Assembly: GCF_963966145.1 (NCBI RefSeq)
Contig: NC_091051.1
Span: forward strand, 13,020,001-13,084,000
DNA: 64,000 bases
Direction of reading: 5' to 3'
DNA from: Tenebrio molitor
Lineage: Eukaryota > Arthropoda > Insecta > Coleoptera > Tenebrionidae
Shown here: one piece after another, positions 50,583 through 62,936 of the stretch
How the letters are laid out: every line of letters begins with the position of its first letter
Numbering within the stretch: position 1 is the first letter of the stretch
Made by a program: the position numbers and the translations under genes
The notes under the pieces: model-generated
What the model was told of the DNA's origin: nothing
Databases searched by the model: none
The model's input: only the letters and a program-made list of their open reading frames with translations

Positions 50583-53500
50583 ATTAGGGACGATGGTTTT
50601 ATAGAAGCAATGTGACTGCATAGTTCATTAGCTGTTTTATTAATTGAAATCGGTGAGTTTTTATAAACAAATAAAGGAGTGATTGGAAAAATTGTATTTT
50701 TTAAAGGATATGTTCACTATTTCGTAATGTAGAATCGCGGCGATAAATAATGCAAGTACTCCTGCTCGCTTTTCTAATTTTATCCTGACACTGTTCGCTT
50801 TAACGTACAAAGTTCAACAACGCACCAGATTTACCGACAACCAATCCCTACAACACTATGCAGTCAATAGACCTACATTTAGGTCCTTTTCGTACGACGC
50901 AAATAAGTGAACACTTACTAAGAATGCAGTCGATCACGATCGAGCGGTCGATCGCAAAAGCTTTCTTGGTCTATCCCAGTTACAAACTATGTTAATGTCT
51001 GAAAATTTTAAATTGTTAACCATTCATGTGATTCAATGAAGCTCATTTCATAGCTCTAATATAGGTCAATTTGTTGATGTTGTTTTCGTTATGTGTTCCC
51101 AATAATCAGTGTTAATGTCTTTTAATAATGTTCTGTATAAGTTAATATTAGTACCAGAACGAAAGCATTAGTAAACATTTGATTTTGTTTTGTTATTTAA
51201 ACCGAAAAATAGTTTTACTGTCATTCCATATCGAAGATAAAAGGTGGAAACCAGAAATATTTCTTGCACGATGGTACTCAATTCTTCATTATAGAGAATT
51301 AGTACTTTAATTGTTATACAATTAATTTTCCTGTGGAATAAAAACTTGTTAAATTCTAGCAACGAATTATTTCATTTTAATTTTATGGTGCCGAATAAGG
51401 CACATTCATTGTTTCAGTGTAGCTTATCTCTTCTGATGATAGCGATATGTTGATGAGTTCCCCTTTTTCCCAACACTCATTCATAATAATGTAAATGTTG
51501 TCCGTACCCACACCAGCCGGTGATTATTATAATACCTACAGTTTATCTGAAGGATCGTTGCACATACGAGAGCAATAAAATTTTTACGGTCTAATGTTGG
51601 TTTGAGAGAACACATGCATTGCAGATCCGTTACACGGATTATGCATTAGAATTTCCTATTTAAAACGGAAAGATAAATTTTGCTCTTGCATCGGGGCACG
51701 GTTAACGCTAAACCATTAATTAACGTTTCAAAAGTGTTTACAATAAATTACCTCACCTATGCAAATTTCTCAATGAAATACTACACGGTAGAAACATATG
51801 GTAATGTTATTATGTGTCGGCTCTCTTGAACTGTCCGGTAGGATTAGCGGACACATAATTCTTCACTATTTGCATGCACTTACGCTCATTGTGCATAATT
51901 AGAAGGACACGATTTTCTCAGAACTTTCCACCGTTGGCAAGCTGTCGATATTAACAACTTTAATAAAATAAACAATTAACGCCGGCCATTATTTGCAAAT
52001 CAATTGTTGAAAATTCCAGTTGAATTCCCAGAAGGTTAAGACTATTGTCAAGGATGCAGACCTGCGGCTGTTTTTTTTTTCGTATTCCTGCGATGCCCTC
52101 AAACGTCATTCGCAGGAATTTTACTATCAAATGGTCGTAAGCGAAGTTAACATAGCGTATGATTGCCTAAAATCGCTTGTGGTCCTTGACGACCCTCCTT
52201 GCCGCATTCGGATTTAAATTCTCAAAACATCCTCGACAGTATTACCACGTTTCGATCGCGGCGATTCGGTCGTTTAATCGAAAGTGTTAAAGTGTTAAAC
52301 TCCGCAGAAATAATTAACTTCGTGGTGTGTAAATTTTAAATAGATCCCATAGGGGTTAATTAAATTTTAACGATCGTTCTAAAGATCCTATATTAATGGA
52401 GTCTTTATTTAAATATTTATGTAAATAGGCGTATTAAAGGAGCATTTAGTAATAGCTGTACTTCGTGAATCGTAAATCTTCTTGAAAACTTTGATAATTA
52501 ATGCAGGTTACTAAATAAATTGAGTGGATTGTTCGTTTTTCTTTTTAAATACGCAGAATGTTAATTTGATTTTATTTTTTAGTTTTTATAAATGGATAAC
52601 TGTTTAATGTTTTATTGCTGGATATAATAAACGATATTTCTTTAATTAGTCTTGTAGAATTCATTATAAAAATTTGCTTAAAGGCATAACACACATATCA
52701 TGCATGAAATTTTAAAAGTTAAATTACTATTGTAATAAAAATTAAAAACGTTTTGAAAATTAATAGGTAGGTACTTAATTTGACATACATACACCCATTT
52801 TTGCTGTTTGGAATTTTCTTGAATCTTGTATTGAACATTTTAAATATTGCACAATTGTTAATATCCTTATTAAATATGTATGTAGGTATGTAGAAACCCC
52901 TTATATGAATGCAGGGTATATTAACAGAAATACAAAGATAATAATTAAAATCTAATTTATTAGAAAACAATACCTAATGTATTTTGTGCAAAATTAATTT
53001 GAAGAAAAAATTCTATTGTTTTTTAATTAATAAGATCTCGCTTACAGAAACAATAATTATTCAGACTTTCGTCTTCAGTAACAGCTATGACTGTTCAAAC
53101 CTGGTAAGAATATTGCGAAAGACTGTCAACAACGTCGACTTAACTGTTTAAAAGCGTAATTTTTTCTGCTTTATTGTCGCTCTTACAACAAAATTATTTA
53201 ATCACAAAACGTTTATTCTCAATTCTCACTGGAGGTCCTTTCCGGGGGTCTAACTATTCGTCACGCATGAGATCACTTTCCAGCATTTACTAAAATAAAT
53301 AAATCTTTTGTGTTGTTAGTTCTAAATGAGTTGTCGTCACATCGAAACTGTATCGAAAACGGCAACAATTTTCATTTAACGAGATGGGATTATCACTTTA
53401 GTCGGCGCACGGTTGGTGAATTATGTAATTCATAAGTATGAATAATGGCAGGATACTATTCTCACTAAATGCTTTATAAATACCCAAATTAAAGTGTCGG

Positions 53501-53624
53501 TTTGTCGTAGGTGTCCATAGATAACGCCGGCGATAAGGCGACAGTTCATTGTCACGAAACGTCACATTCCGCCGCTTCTCTCTAATTGTCTACGTCATTT
53601 CCTCACGCTTAGCGAGCGGCACTC

Positions 53625-53647
53625 AACACACACACACACACTCACGT
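53625..53647 (+). repeat. (CA)n microsatellite
   Basis: CAACACACACACACACACTC; about eight CA units. Confidence 0.85.
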
Positions 53648-54398
53648 GTGGATGATACACCACTTGAGCCGAAATAGCCTTGCAATTTACATATTTTATT
53701 GGCCCATGAGTAATATTCATTCATAAACCGGCTCAAAAATTCATTCACTCTTTTCCACATTATGGAAATCGTTAAAGATTTTTTTTTGATATGTCTAATT
53801 AATTTGTATCAGTCTAGTTAACATGGTAATTTGAACTCATTCAAAAATTAACCAAACAATACCGCAAAGTAGCATAAGTGTTATTAAAATAATTAAGGGA
53901 AAAATTTTAGAAATTTCTTTTTATGGTTATTGGCCGAGTTATGGCAACGTACAACAGTCAAAATGTTCAGTAATTGTGTCACTTGCTCTGAATTTATTGC
54001 TCCGTATTTGTGTTATCTTGGTATGTAGAAAGACGCAAGCGTTAAGTGTGAATTAATATGTTGAAAAGTGTTAAAATTTGGCGTACTCCGGATGCGAACA
54101 AGAAGAACTCAAAGAAGTGAATTAAAAACAAAAAGATAAGAATAAATTTTATTCAAGAACGTTACTTGCAAATGATGTAACGTTTCTGAGTATAATTCAT
54201 TTAAATACATAATTATATTACATACATATTTTCATACATTTTACCTCACATGTAAGAAGAGAACACAAGAATTTAAGAAACTGCCAAATTAATTTTGTGT
54301 TTCGTTTTGGGTTAAAACGTTTATTCTTATTATTTTCTCAACTTCAGGTTCTTCAACAAATATCATTGTACATATTAGATATTTTTTTTATAAATACA

Positions 54399-54880
54399 TA
54401 CATGGGTGTCCCAAAATTGGCGTACTAACGGTGCACTACGGTGTAGAAGAGATTACCGTAAACGCCAGAAAAATGTTAAAAAAATTCTATTGGACTTATT
54501 TTCTGATTTGGGGGTCTTTGAATGTGGCACTTAACAGGTCAATTATTTTGAAAAATATGTATGAAATTGTCATGACAGCTACGTCTAATCGTACATATTA
54601 TCACAAAGTACAAGATCACTCACTACCAATATCTAATCCTGCATAATAGAGAATTTAGAAGTTTTGGAAATCGAAAAAATTATTTTAAATCCTCTACGGT
54701 AACATTGCAAGGTAATGATGTATGAATTTATCTTTGTTCACATTGTATTATCGTTAATAATAATAATAAAAATAATTGATTTTTTTGTCGGAAACATTTT
54801 TTCCATATTTTTTTCATGTACATTTAAGCATCCTCGATAAGGTAGTAAGTAGTTTGTACGCCATTTTTGGGACCCCTGTA
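54399..54880. mobile_element. 482-bp MITE, GGGTGTCCCAAAA ends
   Basis: TACATGGGTGTCCCAAAATT then GGCGTAC on the left; GTACGCC then ATTTTTGGGACCCCTGTA on the right. Arms about 27 bases with three or four differences. A 71-codon frame inside (54431-54646, plus) has no recognisable similarity, so I treat the element as non-autonomous. Confidence 0.8.
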
Positions 54881-55099
54881 TAAAGATTTTATAGACACAC
54901 TTAGGTATATTTATATTTTAAATTTTGAATGCTACAAGTTGAAAATGAACTTCTTTAGAAAATGCAAAATTATATTCTGCACAGGTTATTTAGTCATAGA
55001 CGTTTAAAAAAATATATTTTTTAACGTCCATCAAAAAAAGTGCAAGTTTTTTCATTCGTTTGCGTTCATAAAATGTGTGATTTTTGAATCGGTCAAGAA

Positions 55100-55175
55100 G
55101 CGTTAAAAAAGTGTCATAGCGGTTCATTTTGCATGCATTTTGCGTTAAAAAAAGTGCCGTAGCGTGTCATTTTTT
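55100..55175 (+). repeat. Imperfect direct repeat, about 40-bp spacing
   Basis: GCGTTAAAAAAGTGTCATAG (55100) and GCGTTAAAAAAAGTGCCGTA (55142) are two copies of a roughly 32-base unit that both continue into a TCATTTT run. Part of a repeat-rich tract from about 55000 to 55490. Confidence 0.55.
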
Positions 55176-55366
55176 AACGCAATTATAAAATTTTTCATTC
55201 ATAATTAGTAATTTTTTAAACGAGTTTGTATGTAAATTGGGATTTTTTTGGCATCGGTGGGCCAATTTAAAACGCTAGTAAAACGGGTTCACAGAGGAGA
55301 AAATTTTCAAATTTTGAGTGTCGAAAAAATTGTTATCTAAACTTACGGCGCCAAAAAATTTTTGTA

Positions 55367-55490
55367 TGCAACTCGTTAGTAAAGTATCTTTTTTTTACTC
55401 GGCGGATTTGTGCACTCGCTTCGCTCGAGTGGCAAATTTTCCTTAAAAAAGTATTACTTTACTTACTTGTTGCATAAATAACTATTAAAT
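55367..55490. mobile_element. TATGCAAC-ended foldback element, copy 2
   Basis: TATGCAACTCGTTAGTAAAG on the left is mirrored by CTTTACTTACTTGTTGCATA on the right. The 22 bases at the right end (GTTGCATAAATAACTATTAA plus AT) are identical, inverted, to 29371-29392, tying it to the element at 29385. The centre holds CACTCGCTTCGCTCGAGTG. Confidence 0.65.
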
Positions 55491-57392
55491 AATTTTTATA
55501 ATAAAGATCAGTGTTGCTTTGGAAAAAAAATAATTTAGTAAGATTTGAGAAAATTATTCACTATGGTACTAAGTCTCCCTATAGTACATTTAAATTGTAA
55601 TTAAAATAATCGCATATCCGGAGATATCAAAGGCATTGGAAAAAAATAATTCAGGTAGTATTGTAACGTTAAGAAAATGTGCTATTAAGAACTTATTCTT
55701 TGTCAACTTTATGAATCAATCTGGAAATGGTTTTTGTGGAAATCGTATAATGGCAGGAAGCCAGAAAGTTCTCAATTGATAAAAAATATTACAAAAAATA
55801 ATGGTTTGATGAAGTGACTGAAATCTACGTCTCATTCTGGTGTCGACTTCGTTAACAAAATATTTCCTAAATCCCTTAAATTAAACCGGAATTCTTGCGT
55901 GTTTGTTAAACACTCTAATTAACGATTTTTGCATAATGAACAGAATGCCAGTTATAAAACACATCCGTGTCATTTAAATAATGAAAATCATAAAGCGAAA
56001 CATTCCCCATCTAATTCGAAATACCTACGTTCGAGCCGGGAATATAAAGAACAATAATTATATGAATAATAATTAAAGAATATTGTTTTAGTCCAATTAA
56101 CTAATTTTATAGCAAGCCGAGACAAACATGCCATGCGTGTTTTTCCCGGAAACAAAGAGTGAAATTTAAAAACCGAAACTGTCACACAACAATCTCATCT
56201 TCCCGGACCTGTTAGGTTAATTACAAGAATTTTTTTCGTTTTTGGCCGGTAGCTCGCGATGGGATAATCCAATAATTTGAACCTCAACGTATGGGCGGCC
56301 TAATTGTCTTATATACTTCGTTATTAAATTTACAGTTTGATTGATGATTCGTCTTCAGGTTTTTTTTCTTTTAAATATTAAGAGTGGATGATGAAAAAAA
56401 CACTACGAGCTGGTAGCAAATGCAGTGGGTGACTTGAGTGAGCATTATCGCGAAGACCTTGCGTGCTTTGTGCACGATCGTGCCAATTACCGGCTGTAAA
56501 GTGTTCGGAATAATAAAACAAATAAAGCCGAAACGTCGGCTTTTTTATTCCGGAATAAGCTCCGTGTACGCGGCGGTATATTATGAAATCCGCGAAAACT
56601 ACATTCACTATCGCTTGGTCTGGACAATATCTTGTCTCATTGTTCATAAACACAGTGGTTTTGTTTTAATTGGCAATAATTTATAAACAAGCATATTCAG
56701 GCTGCCATTACCATCAAGGTCGTACGTAACGTATGTTAATCAAGTGTACCAACGTTTTTAATAATAAATTGCACCAAGTTTATTGGGTTTACCGTTTTTG
56801 TTATGTAAAACACTGTCGTTCTTACATAAAACAGTAATAGGTCGTTAGTGGAGCTAGTTATTTACATAACAAAAAAATATTATTAAATGCGTAATTTGTT
56901 GAAAAAAATCTAATTAACTTTAATTTACTTGTAGATAGGAAAGTATGTAGCGTACAAGCCATAAAATAGAATTTTTGCCACTTTTAGTATGTTAATGCGT
57001 TCATTAAGCCTATGTTATCGCGATTTCCTGTCAAAATTTCTTTCAAAAGAAGTCATCTGCATGAAAAATTTATCACATTATAATACAAAATAATGTATAG
57101 CTATGTATAAATTATATATCTGATGAATAGGTTCACCTTAAAAAAATTAAAAGTCAAAATTCTCTGAATTGTATAATTATAATTACCATACTAAAGTTAT
57201 CGAAGAAAAAAATTTTGGCTGTTTTTGGACAATAATAACTGATATTTAAATCAAGTTGCTTTATCTTAAAATATAATTCACCATATAAAATTAAATATGT
57301 AGATATGGATTATAATGAGTAATAATAACGTGCGTCAAAAAAAAAATCATCAAAGTTAGCTTTGACACATTGTGTATTTGCAAAACAAGTAT

Positions 57393-57530
57393 CGGGTGTT
57401 CATTTAAATGTATCTTCAAAGTGGGCGTTGAAAAGTCGATTGTGAACGCACTACAGATTACAGATCACAAATCAGTTTTTTAAATCTAACCTCACTTTAT
57501 CTGTTGTTTGTGTTTAGGTTTTTCGCAAAA
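57393..57530. mobile_element. MITE family A, copy 5 (right-truncated)
   Basis: Begins CGGGTGTTCATTTAAATGTA, then GGGCGTTGAAAAGTCGATTG and the reverse complement of the family centre, TTAAATCTAACCTCACTT. The distal TIR is missing. It lies about 95 bases before the candidate coding segment at 57.6 kb. Confidence 0.75.
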
Positions 57531-57624
57531 TAAGATCAAAAAATGATTGACTTTATAACATAAAAGTAGCAATCTGAGAACTGTTACAACGTAACGTGCC
57601 CGCATTCATCTACATTAAAATCAG

Positions 57625-57770
57625 CGATGCCAAGAAATAATCCTTCTCTGAATGGGAGCCACAAGCAAGACTCGCTCTATGCAACAAGTTCATACAATGT
57701 ATGGGAGCCTCCACCACACAACTACTTTATCAATCAGCACTATTGCCGACCGAGAGTGCGATCAGTTTGA
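57625..57770 (+). CDS. Possible terminal coding exon of an unidentified plus-strand gene
   Basis: A segment with balanced base composition stands out from AT-rich flanks. After a possible acceptor (TACATTAAAATCAG|CG, exon from 57625) a frame with ATG at 57627 stays open for 47 codons to TGA at 57768-57770. The product has a plausible cytoplasmic-tail character: NPSLNGSHKQDSLYATSS, then YNVWEPPPHNYFINQ, then a basic end CRPRVRSV. A second frame (ATG at 57652, TAA at 57787-57789) is also open and ends in an acidic DRECDQFDSFEDD, so which frame is real is uncertain, and neither may be. The frame is also open upstream of the ATG, so the acceptor is optional. I do not recognise the protein. No upstream exon was found. 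Confidence 0.25.
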
Positions 57771-57773
57771 TAG

Positions 57774-57852
57774 TTTCGAAGACGATTAACGTGTGACGGT
57801 GCTAATGGACCTATATCTGAGCCCCCTAGCCAGGACTCCGGTCCGTTGCAAA
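57774..57852 (+). other. Possible small exon or splice-site cluster downstream of the 57.6-kb ORF
   Basis: Directly after the candidate exon, a third frame is open from 57774 and reads GANGPISEPPSQDSGPLQ near a good donor, GCAAA|GTAAGG (intron would start at 57853). A second donor-like AG|GTAAGC occurs about 100 bases on. No single frame spans 57625-57852, so this cannot be one exon together with the ORF before it. It is listed because composition and splice signals differ from the surroundings. Confidence 0.15.
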
Positions 57853-57975
57853 GTAAGGTGGAACGTTCATCGCCTACATATATTAAAATCCTAGGTGTGT
57901 GCATGATCTAGATTGTAGATGTTGTCACCAGATAGGAGGTAAGCCCGGAGCGAACCTGTGCAGATGACTGCGATA

Positions 57976-57990
57976 AGCGCCCTCTTGCGG
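57976..57990 (+). promoter_or_regulatory. CTCF-like insulator motif
   Basis: AGCGCCCTCTTGCGG closely matches the GCGCC(A/C)TCT core bound by insect CTCF. It lies about 200 bases past the candidate plus-strand exon. The match is seen; occupancy is inferred. Confidence 0.4.
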
Positions 57991-57999
57991 GTGGTCGAC

Positions 58000-60900
58000 T
58001 CCGGCAGCGCACACACGACCTCTCATTTGAATATGCTCATATGTTACCGGAGAAGAAGCAACGCTCCTTCCGCACGCTGAGAATCTGCATCCGTGCATCC
58101 GATCCTGTTGGTTCTTGTCTCTCTGTTTTCTTCTTTAATGATGTGTCTTCCCTAATGAGATAAGACAAGATTCCAGATAATATAAATTTAATACACCCGA
58201 TATTCAACGGCTTCAGTTTTGTACCAACGGCATGCGATTTTATTTATGAACAATTTTCAACCGGCACAAGCTGCTAAATGGCGAGAAATCGGCCGTTTTA
58301 TAGATTAAGCCAATGGGAATTTCTTTTTAAACCATCGGATTTCTTTTCGATTGGCATGATTGGTTTAAATAAATTCGCTACTTGTAAAACGGATGGACGG
58401 TTCTGATACACCTGAGTAGACCCCTCGGCTATTCTAGTACATTCTGGTGTCATTTAGAAATCGATTTTTAATTAAAACTGAGATTAAAATAAAAGAAACA
58501 ACATCAAATTAACTTATTTGAAATCCAAGAACGATTAGTCAAATTGTCGCAGTTAAATTATTTGAAATATTTTATCAAAAGTGAAAAAAAAATTCAATGT
58601 TCAAAACTTATGAGCTTATGACTATTTTTTAAAAAGCTTCCATTAAAGAACATTTATTTCAAGCTCTGAAATATTTTGGATTTTGGATTTTTGGACGTGA
58701 TTTCGGAAAGACATTTCGCTTAAAAATCTCGTTAAGTAAGCACGCATCTCATTTTGTTGAGGCGGGTCAGTGTTCGATCTCGGAACCTGTTTAGGACCTT
58801 CTTATATCGCACGAGATCCTTGTCAGGCTAGTCGAGTCCATTCATTTGCAAAAACATTTTTATTTTCTGCGATGGTTCAGTTCCGATAAGTCTCCTGATG
58901 GCATCTCATGCAACAGAATTAAACTCTAGTAACTCTCGCATCACATAATTTAAACAATCACATAAAACGAACGAAGTCAAATTACAGGAGATTTGTTGTC
59001 TTCAAATGGTTAGCCATAAAAATGTTATTGCTCTTAATTACTCAGAAGTGTAGCTCATATAAATAATGAAAATGATCAGGATACAAGGGAATGTCGTTCT
59101 AATGCGCATACGGAACGCTGGATCGAATGTTTTGTCGGAAAAATAATACGATCGAAAAACCAGAAACATTAAGCATTATATAGTGAATAATCAACGGGAA
59201 TTTTCAGAAATGCGACTACAAATTAGACTTCTCGGAGATTATTCTTTGCACATAGGTACAAAAAATAAACAGTGGAGTTTTCACAGTAAACTGTGAACAC
59301 TCGAGAGGGTCCTGCACCCGAAAATTGTTTGTTTTGGCACTCCGTATATTTAATATAGTGAGTGGTTCCGAAAACGGGCCAGGTTGGGCCAACATCCAAT
59401 TAAATTTAATTGTTTAGTAATAAAAATTAAAACGCGGGTTTATAGGAAATAGTTGGCCCAAAATTAATAACCAAACTATGTTATCATGGAATTCATTAAT
59501 CAAAGAATCCGTCATAGTTCTCTGTAATTTGTGGCTGGCAGTTTAAAAATTCAACAATATATAAAAATTAAACCAAGTAGCCGAAACCGGTGCTTAGCAA
59601 TTATTACCGAATTTTGTGATCTCCGAAAATTTAAAAATGTAAACTATTCTGGAACGGCGCCAAATTATTTTTTTTACCTGTGGCCTGATGATTCTCGAAA
59701 ATATCTCTTCGCGCCGATAGCTTCCGACCCACCTCTGCTCCTTGTTTTCGCTGAAAACAAATTGTGATAAAGACAGACGGACGGATGCATCAATCAAAAT
59801 GCAAGGTATATTTTCAATGACAGGTCGAAATTTGGGTTAGAATAGAAACTTTGTTTATAAGGCGCTCGCCGTTTTAATGACGCCATGCCGCAGAATGATC
59901 GCGGAATTATTGGTATTAGAGGGCACCCCTGTGCATATCAATTTGTTGTTGATTTATTATATGGGTCTCTCATCTGGTTTGTGTTATCCTCGAAATTAAT
60001 TAGCGGTCAAGTAGCCATTGATATATTTTTAAGGATGTTATGTAGATGATATTCAAATTATGGTAATTTTCCTACAAATTGCCGACTAGAATAAAATAAT
60101 GAAACATTTCCTTTATAAAAATATGCAGGAGGGGAGATACATGCGAGCGATTTGCCTACAACAAAAAACTTATCTGTCAATATTATTAAGACGTGCATGT
60201 TGAAGAAAGAACAGGTGGTGTTGCCACTTAATTGCCCAGACTTGGGTCGCTAGATTTTCGAGAGTAAACTGCGTAAAGGTGTGCACTTCTAGTGAGATGT
60301 CACAAGAATAGTGACGTGGTTGGGCGGCCGAACTACAATCGCGATCAAAAGCTTCATAAGGAGCGCCATGTAATTAACAATGTCCACTAACGAGACTTTG
60401 AGTGGCGTGTGAGTTGGCTCACACAATTATACCGACAATTAATACTAATGAAAAATGAATTACATATTACTTTCGCGTCTGCTAATTTCATTATTGCATC
60501 TGGAAATTTTCTTTTATAAATTCAATTAATTGGGTGGTGAAATTAATGCAAATCGTTTTTTGTCGATTTTTAACCCCCGAGGTCGGCGATGTGAGGTTAA
60601 TTACGAGAGGCGTCAGTCACGTGCATGTACTAAAATAACGTCTTATGTACCTTGATATATGCCACGTCTTATAAGATAAATAATGACAGGGGAGGGTTTT
60701 CTTGGCGAAATGAGTTCTATGGTAAGTGCGCGTTTCTTGCAAATCCCTTTCTAGATTAATCAGTATGCTGCAGCGCGCTAGTCGAGACTTATATCTGCCG
60801 TAGAGATGAAATGAAATGAGGAAAACTTAGCAATTCCTCACCCCCGTGCTCGACCTAGTACGAAACGGTATGACACCGAGCGGCACACATCCACTAATCA

Positions 60901-61935
60901 GCCACCCACTCCGGCACAGGTTTTACAAAACCTGAAACAATTTAACCGAACAACAGATCTAATTAACAGATAATGGGTAGCTAATGTTTTAAAAATAATC
61001 AAATTTAAATATTACATTAACAATTGTGGTGGTAATAATAATAATTAATCAGAATGATTGAAAAACACCAATCTACTACCCATTCGTGTTGAGTATCCAA
61101 ATGCATCTAACAGCATCTTTATTTGTGTTTTAGAATTTGTTAAATTCAGGAAACTGAATCAATAACAGTACTGGTATGTGTTTTGATACCGTTTGTCATT
61201 TAACTAATATTTTTAGAGTAAAGTGCAACCCTACTTTCGGGTTGAAGATACGTAAACAGAAATCCCCGTATACCATAACACATAATATGTCCCCCTTGCA
61301 AGTTGGTTTGACCTGTTCGTCCATTTTTGGAAAGATTGAGGTGTTACATAATACGCCTGTGTCGTTTTTGTTGAGCTGCTCAGTGTGGATATGTAAATAT
61401 ATAGTTAGGTATTTACCTAACGTATGCGGGAAGGTAAATTTCCCGCGTGAAATCCCTCCCTGTGGTCGTGCTCCAGTGCGAACGCATGAAATTTCTTCCC
61501 TCAAAAGATAGGTACAATATTTTTTGTGACGAATAACTCCCAAAAAATTTAAGTTTACTCTTGGGTTGGTAGCACTTTCCGCTCCGATTACCAAATTATA
61601 AAAATTTAAAGCGACGGTGGTGTCGGTTCATTCTTGGTCCATAATTTTTTCTGTCATTTTTTTGACAAAATGCCCTTTGTTTAAAGTGAATTGACGTTTC
61701 CGTCTGTCTTACGTCATTTAATATCAACCTTACAAAACAATTTGCTGTAGTTTTTCTTGCAAAATAAAAAATATCTGGCTGCGGGAAAAACGTTTTCCCG
61801 CACTTCCAGGATAACCGGGAAATACCGATTTTGAGGCTAAATTAATTTGTGAGTGCAGATATCAAAAAACCAAACTCAGGAGACGTAGGTTCATTATCAT
61901 TTATCAAATAGTTAGCTTTGGGACAGTAAGGTTCT
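58000..61935. other. Non-coding tract right of the candidate plus-strand exon
   Basis: No exon is supported. Overlapping opposite-strand frames of 111 and 132 codons at 61176-61594 have no recognisable features. Two small palindromes share wording: GCGGGAAGGTAAATTTCCCGC near 61426 (21 bases written as two arms GCGGGAA / TTCCCGC) and GCGGGAAAAACGTTTTCCCGC near 61781 (same arms). Confidence 0.4.
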
Positions 61936-62165
61936 AGTCAGCCTCAGTCAAAGAAAAGTTGCCTTGAACACAGTAAAAATACATTGAATATGTTGGATCA
62001 CTTGAGGCGCCGCGCACTGCATTAGTAATTTTTTTCCGACAATGAGACAGCTTTGGCGTTGATTAGAGATGGCCGTCAACACGGATCCGACAACCGTATT
62101 TGTAGCAATGTATTCAGAGTATTTTTTCTCTTTACGAAGCAATTTTTCTTTGACTAAGGCTGACT
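61936..62165. mobile_element. 230-bp MITE, AGTCAGCC ends
   Basis: AGTCAGCCTCAGTCAAAGAA then AAGTTGC on the left; GCAATTT then TTCTTTGACTAAGGCTGACT on the right, two mismatches. The minus-strand frame across it is not recognisable. Confidence 0.85.
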
Positions 62166-62573
62166 AAGACAGTCTTGCCTGATCCGATGTAAGGTGTGAC
62201 TAGTAGTCAAATTAACTAAGCTTCATAATTTGGATAACACAATATGTCACATGACTTTTCTTCCTGAATAATAATAAATGTACCTAATTATTTGTTTTAG
62301 TTTTACGATCATGGCAACGATATTTTGAATTTTACTATTATTTATGAAAAAACGCACAAATTTAACTTACCATTGTAAAAAAACAAGATGCATTTGTAGT
62401 AACTAGATGTATAATTTACTTTATTGTAGCTTCGGTAAGTGTTACACAGCTAATGTTAAATCTGATATTCAAATTATTACCATTGATGTCAAATTTGACA
62501 TTCAACCTTGAAAAAATTTTGTCTCAATAGAAAAGTTTATGGTGGTAGGTATTGAATTAAAATACTAGAATAT

Positions 62574-62905
62574 ACAGGGTTATTCTAAATTATTGTAGTC
62601 GAAGCGGGCCATGCCCATGTTATGAAATTTTTGATGCTTTCAGTGAACTGTCAATTTTTGTCGCTGTCACTGTCATTTTTTAGGTGAAAAGAGCGGTGAT
62701 GAGAGTTTTATTTATTTTTTTTTAAATTAACCATTGAGTCCAAAAATATTGAGTTGTTTTGCACCCAATTCAACCAACTCCTGTGTGTGAAAGGTGTGTA
62801 CTCACTTATTCACATCATTTTGACGTTTTTTATATGGAGCGGCAACCATAAATTTAGATTCAGTTTTTACGCCTACTTGGACTACAATAATTTAGAATAA
62901 CCTGT
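62574..62905. mobile_element. 332-bp MITE, ACAGGGTTATTC ends
   Basis: ACAGGGTTATTCTAAATTAT then TGTAGTC on the left; GACTACA then ATAATTTAGAATAACCTGT on the right. TATA flanks one side. No coding capacity. Confidence 0.85.
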
Positions 62906-62936
62906 ATAATATTTATTTATTGCTATTATACATTAT

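Larger units (their letters stand above)
38251..57392. other. Long upstream non-coding tract
   Basis: No coding exon is supported on either strand. It contains the MITEs, tandem duplication, CTCF-like site and microsatellite listed separately. GC-richer patches near 40440-40520, 42160-42320 and 48000-48060 have no sustained reading frame and could be conserved regulatory sequence, but nothing in the sequence proves it. Confidence 0.45.

Noticed and set aside
61176..61594. Overlapping 111- and 132-codon ORFs on opposite strands
   Set aside because: Mutual overlap means at most one could be real, and neither shows recognisable motifs or splice sites.
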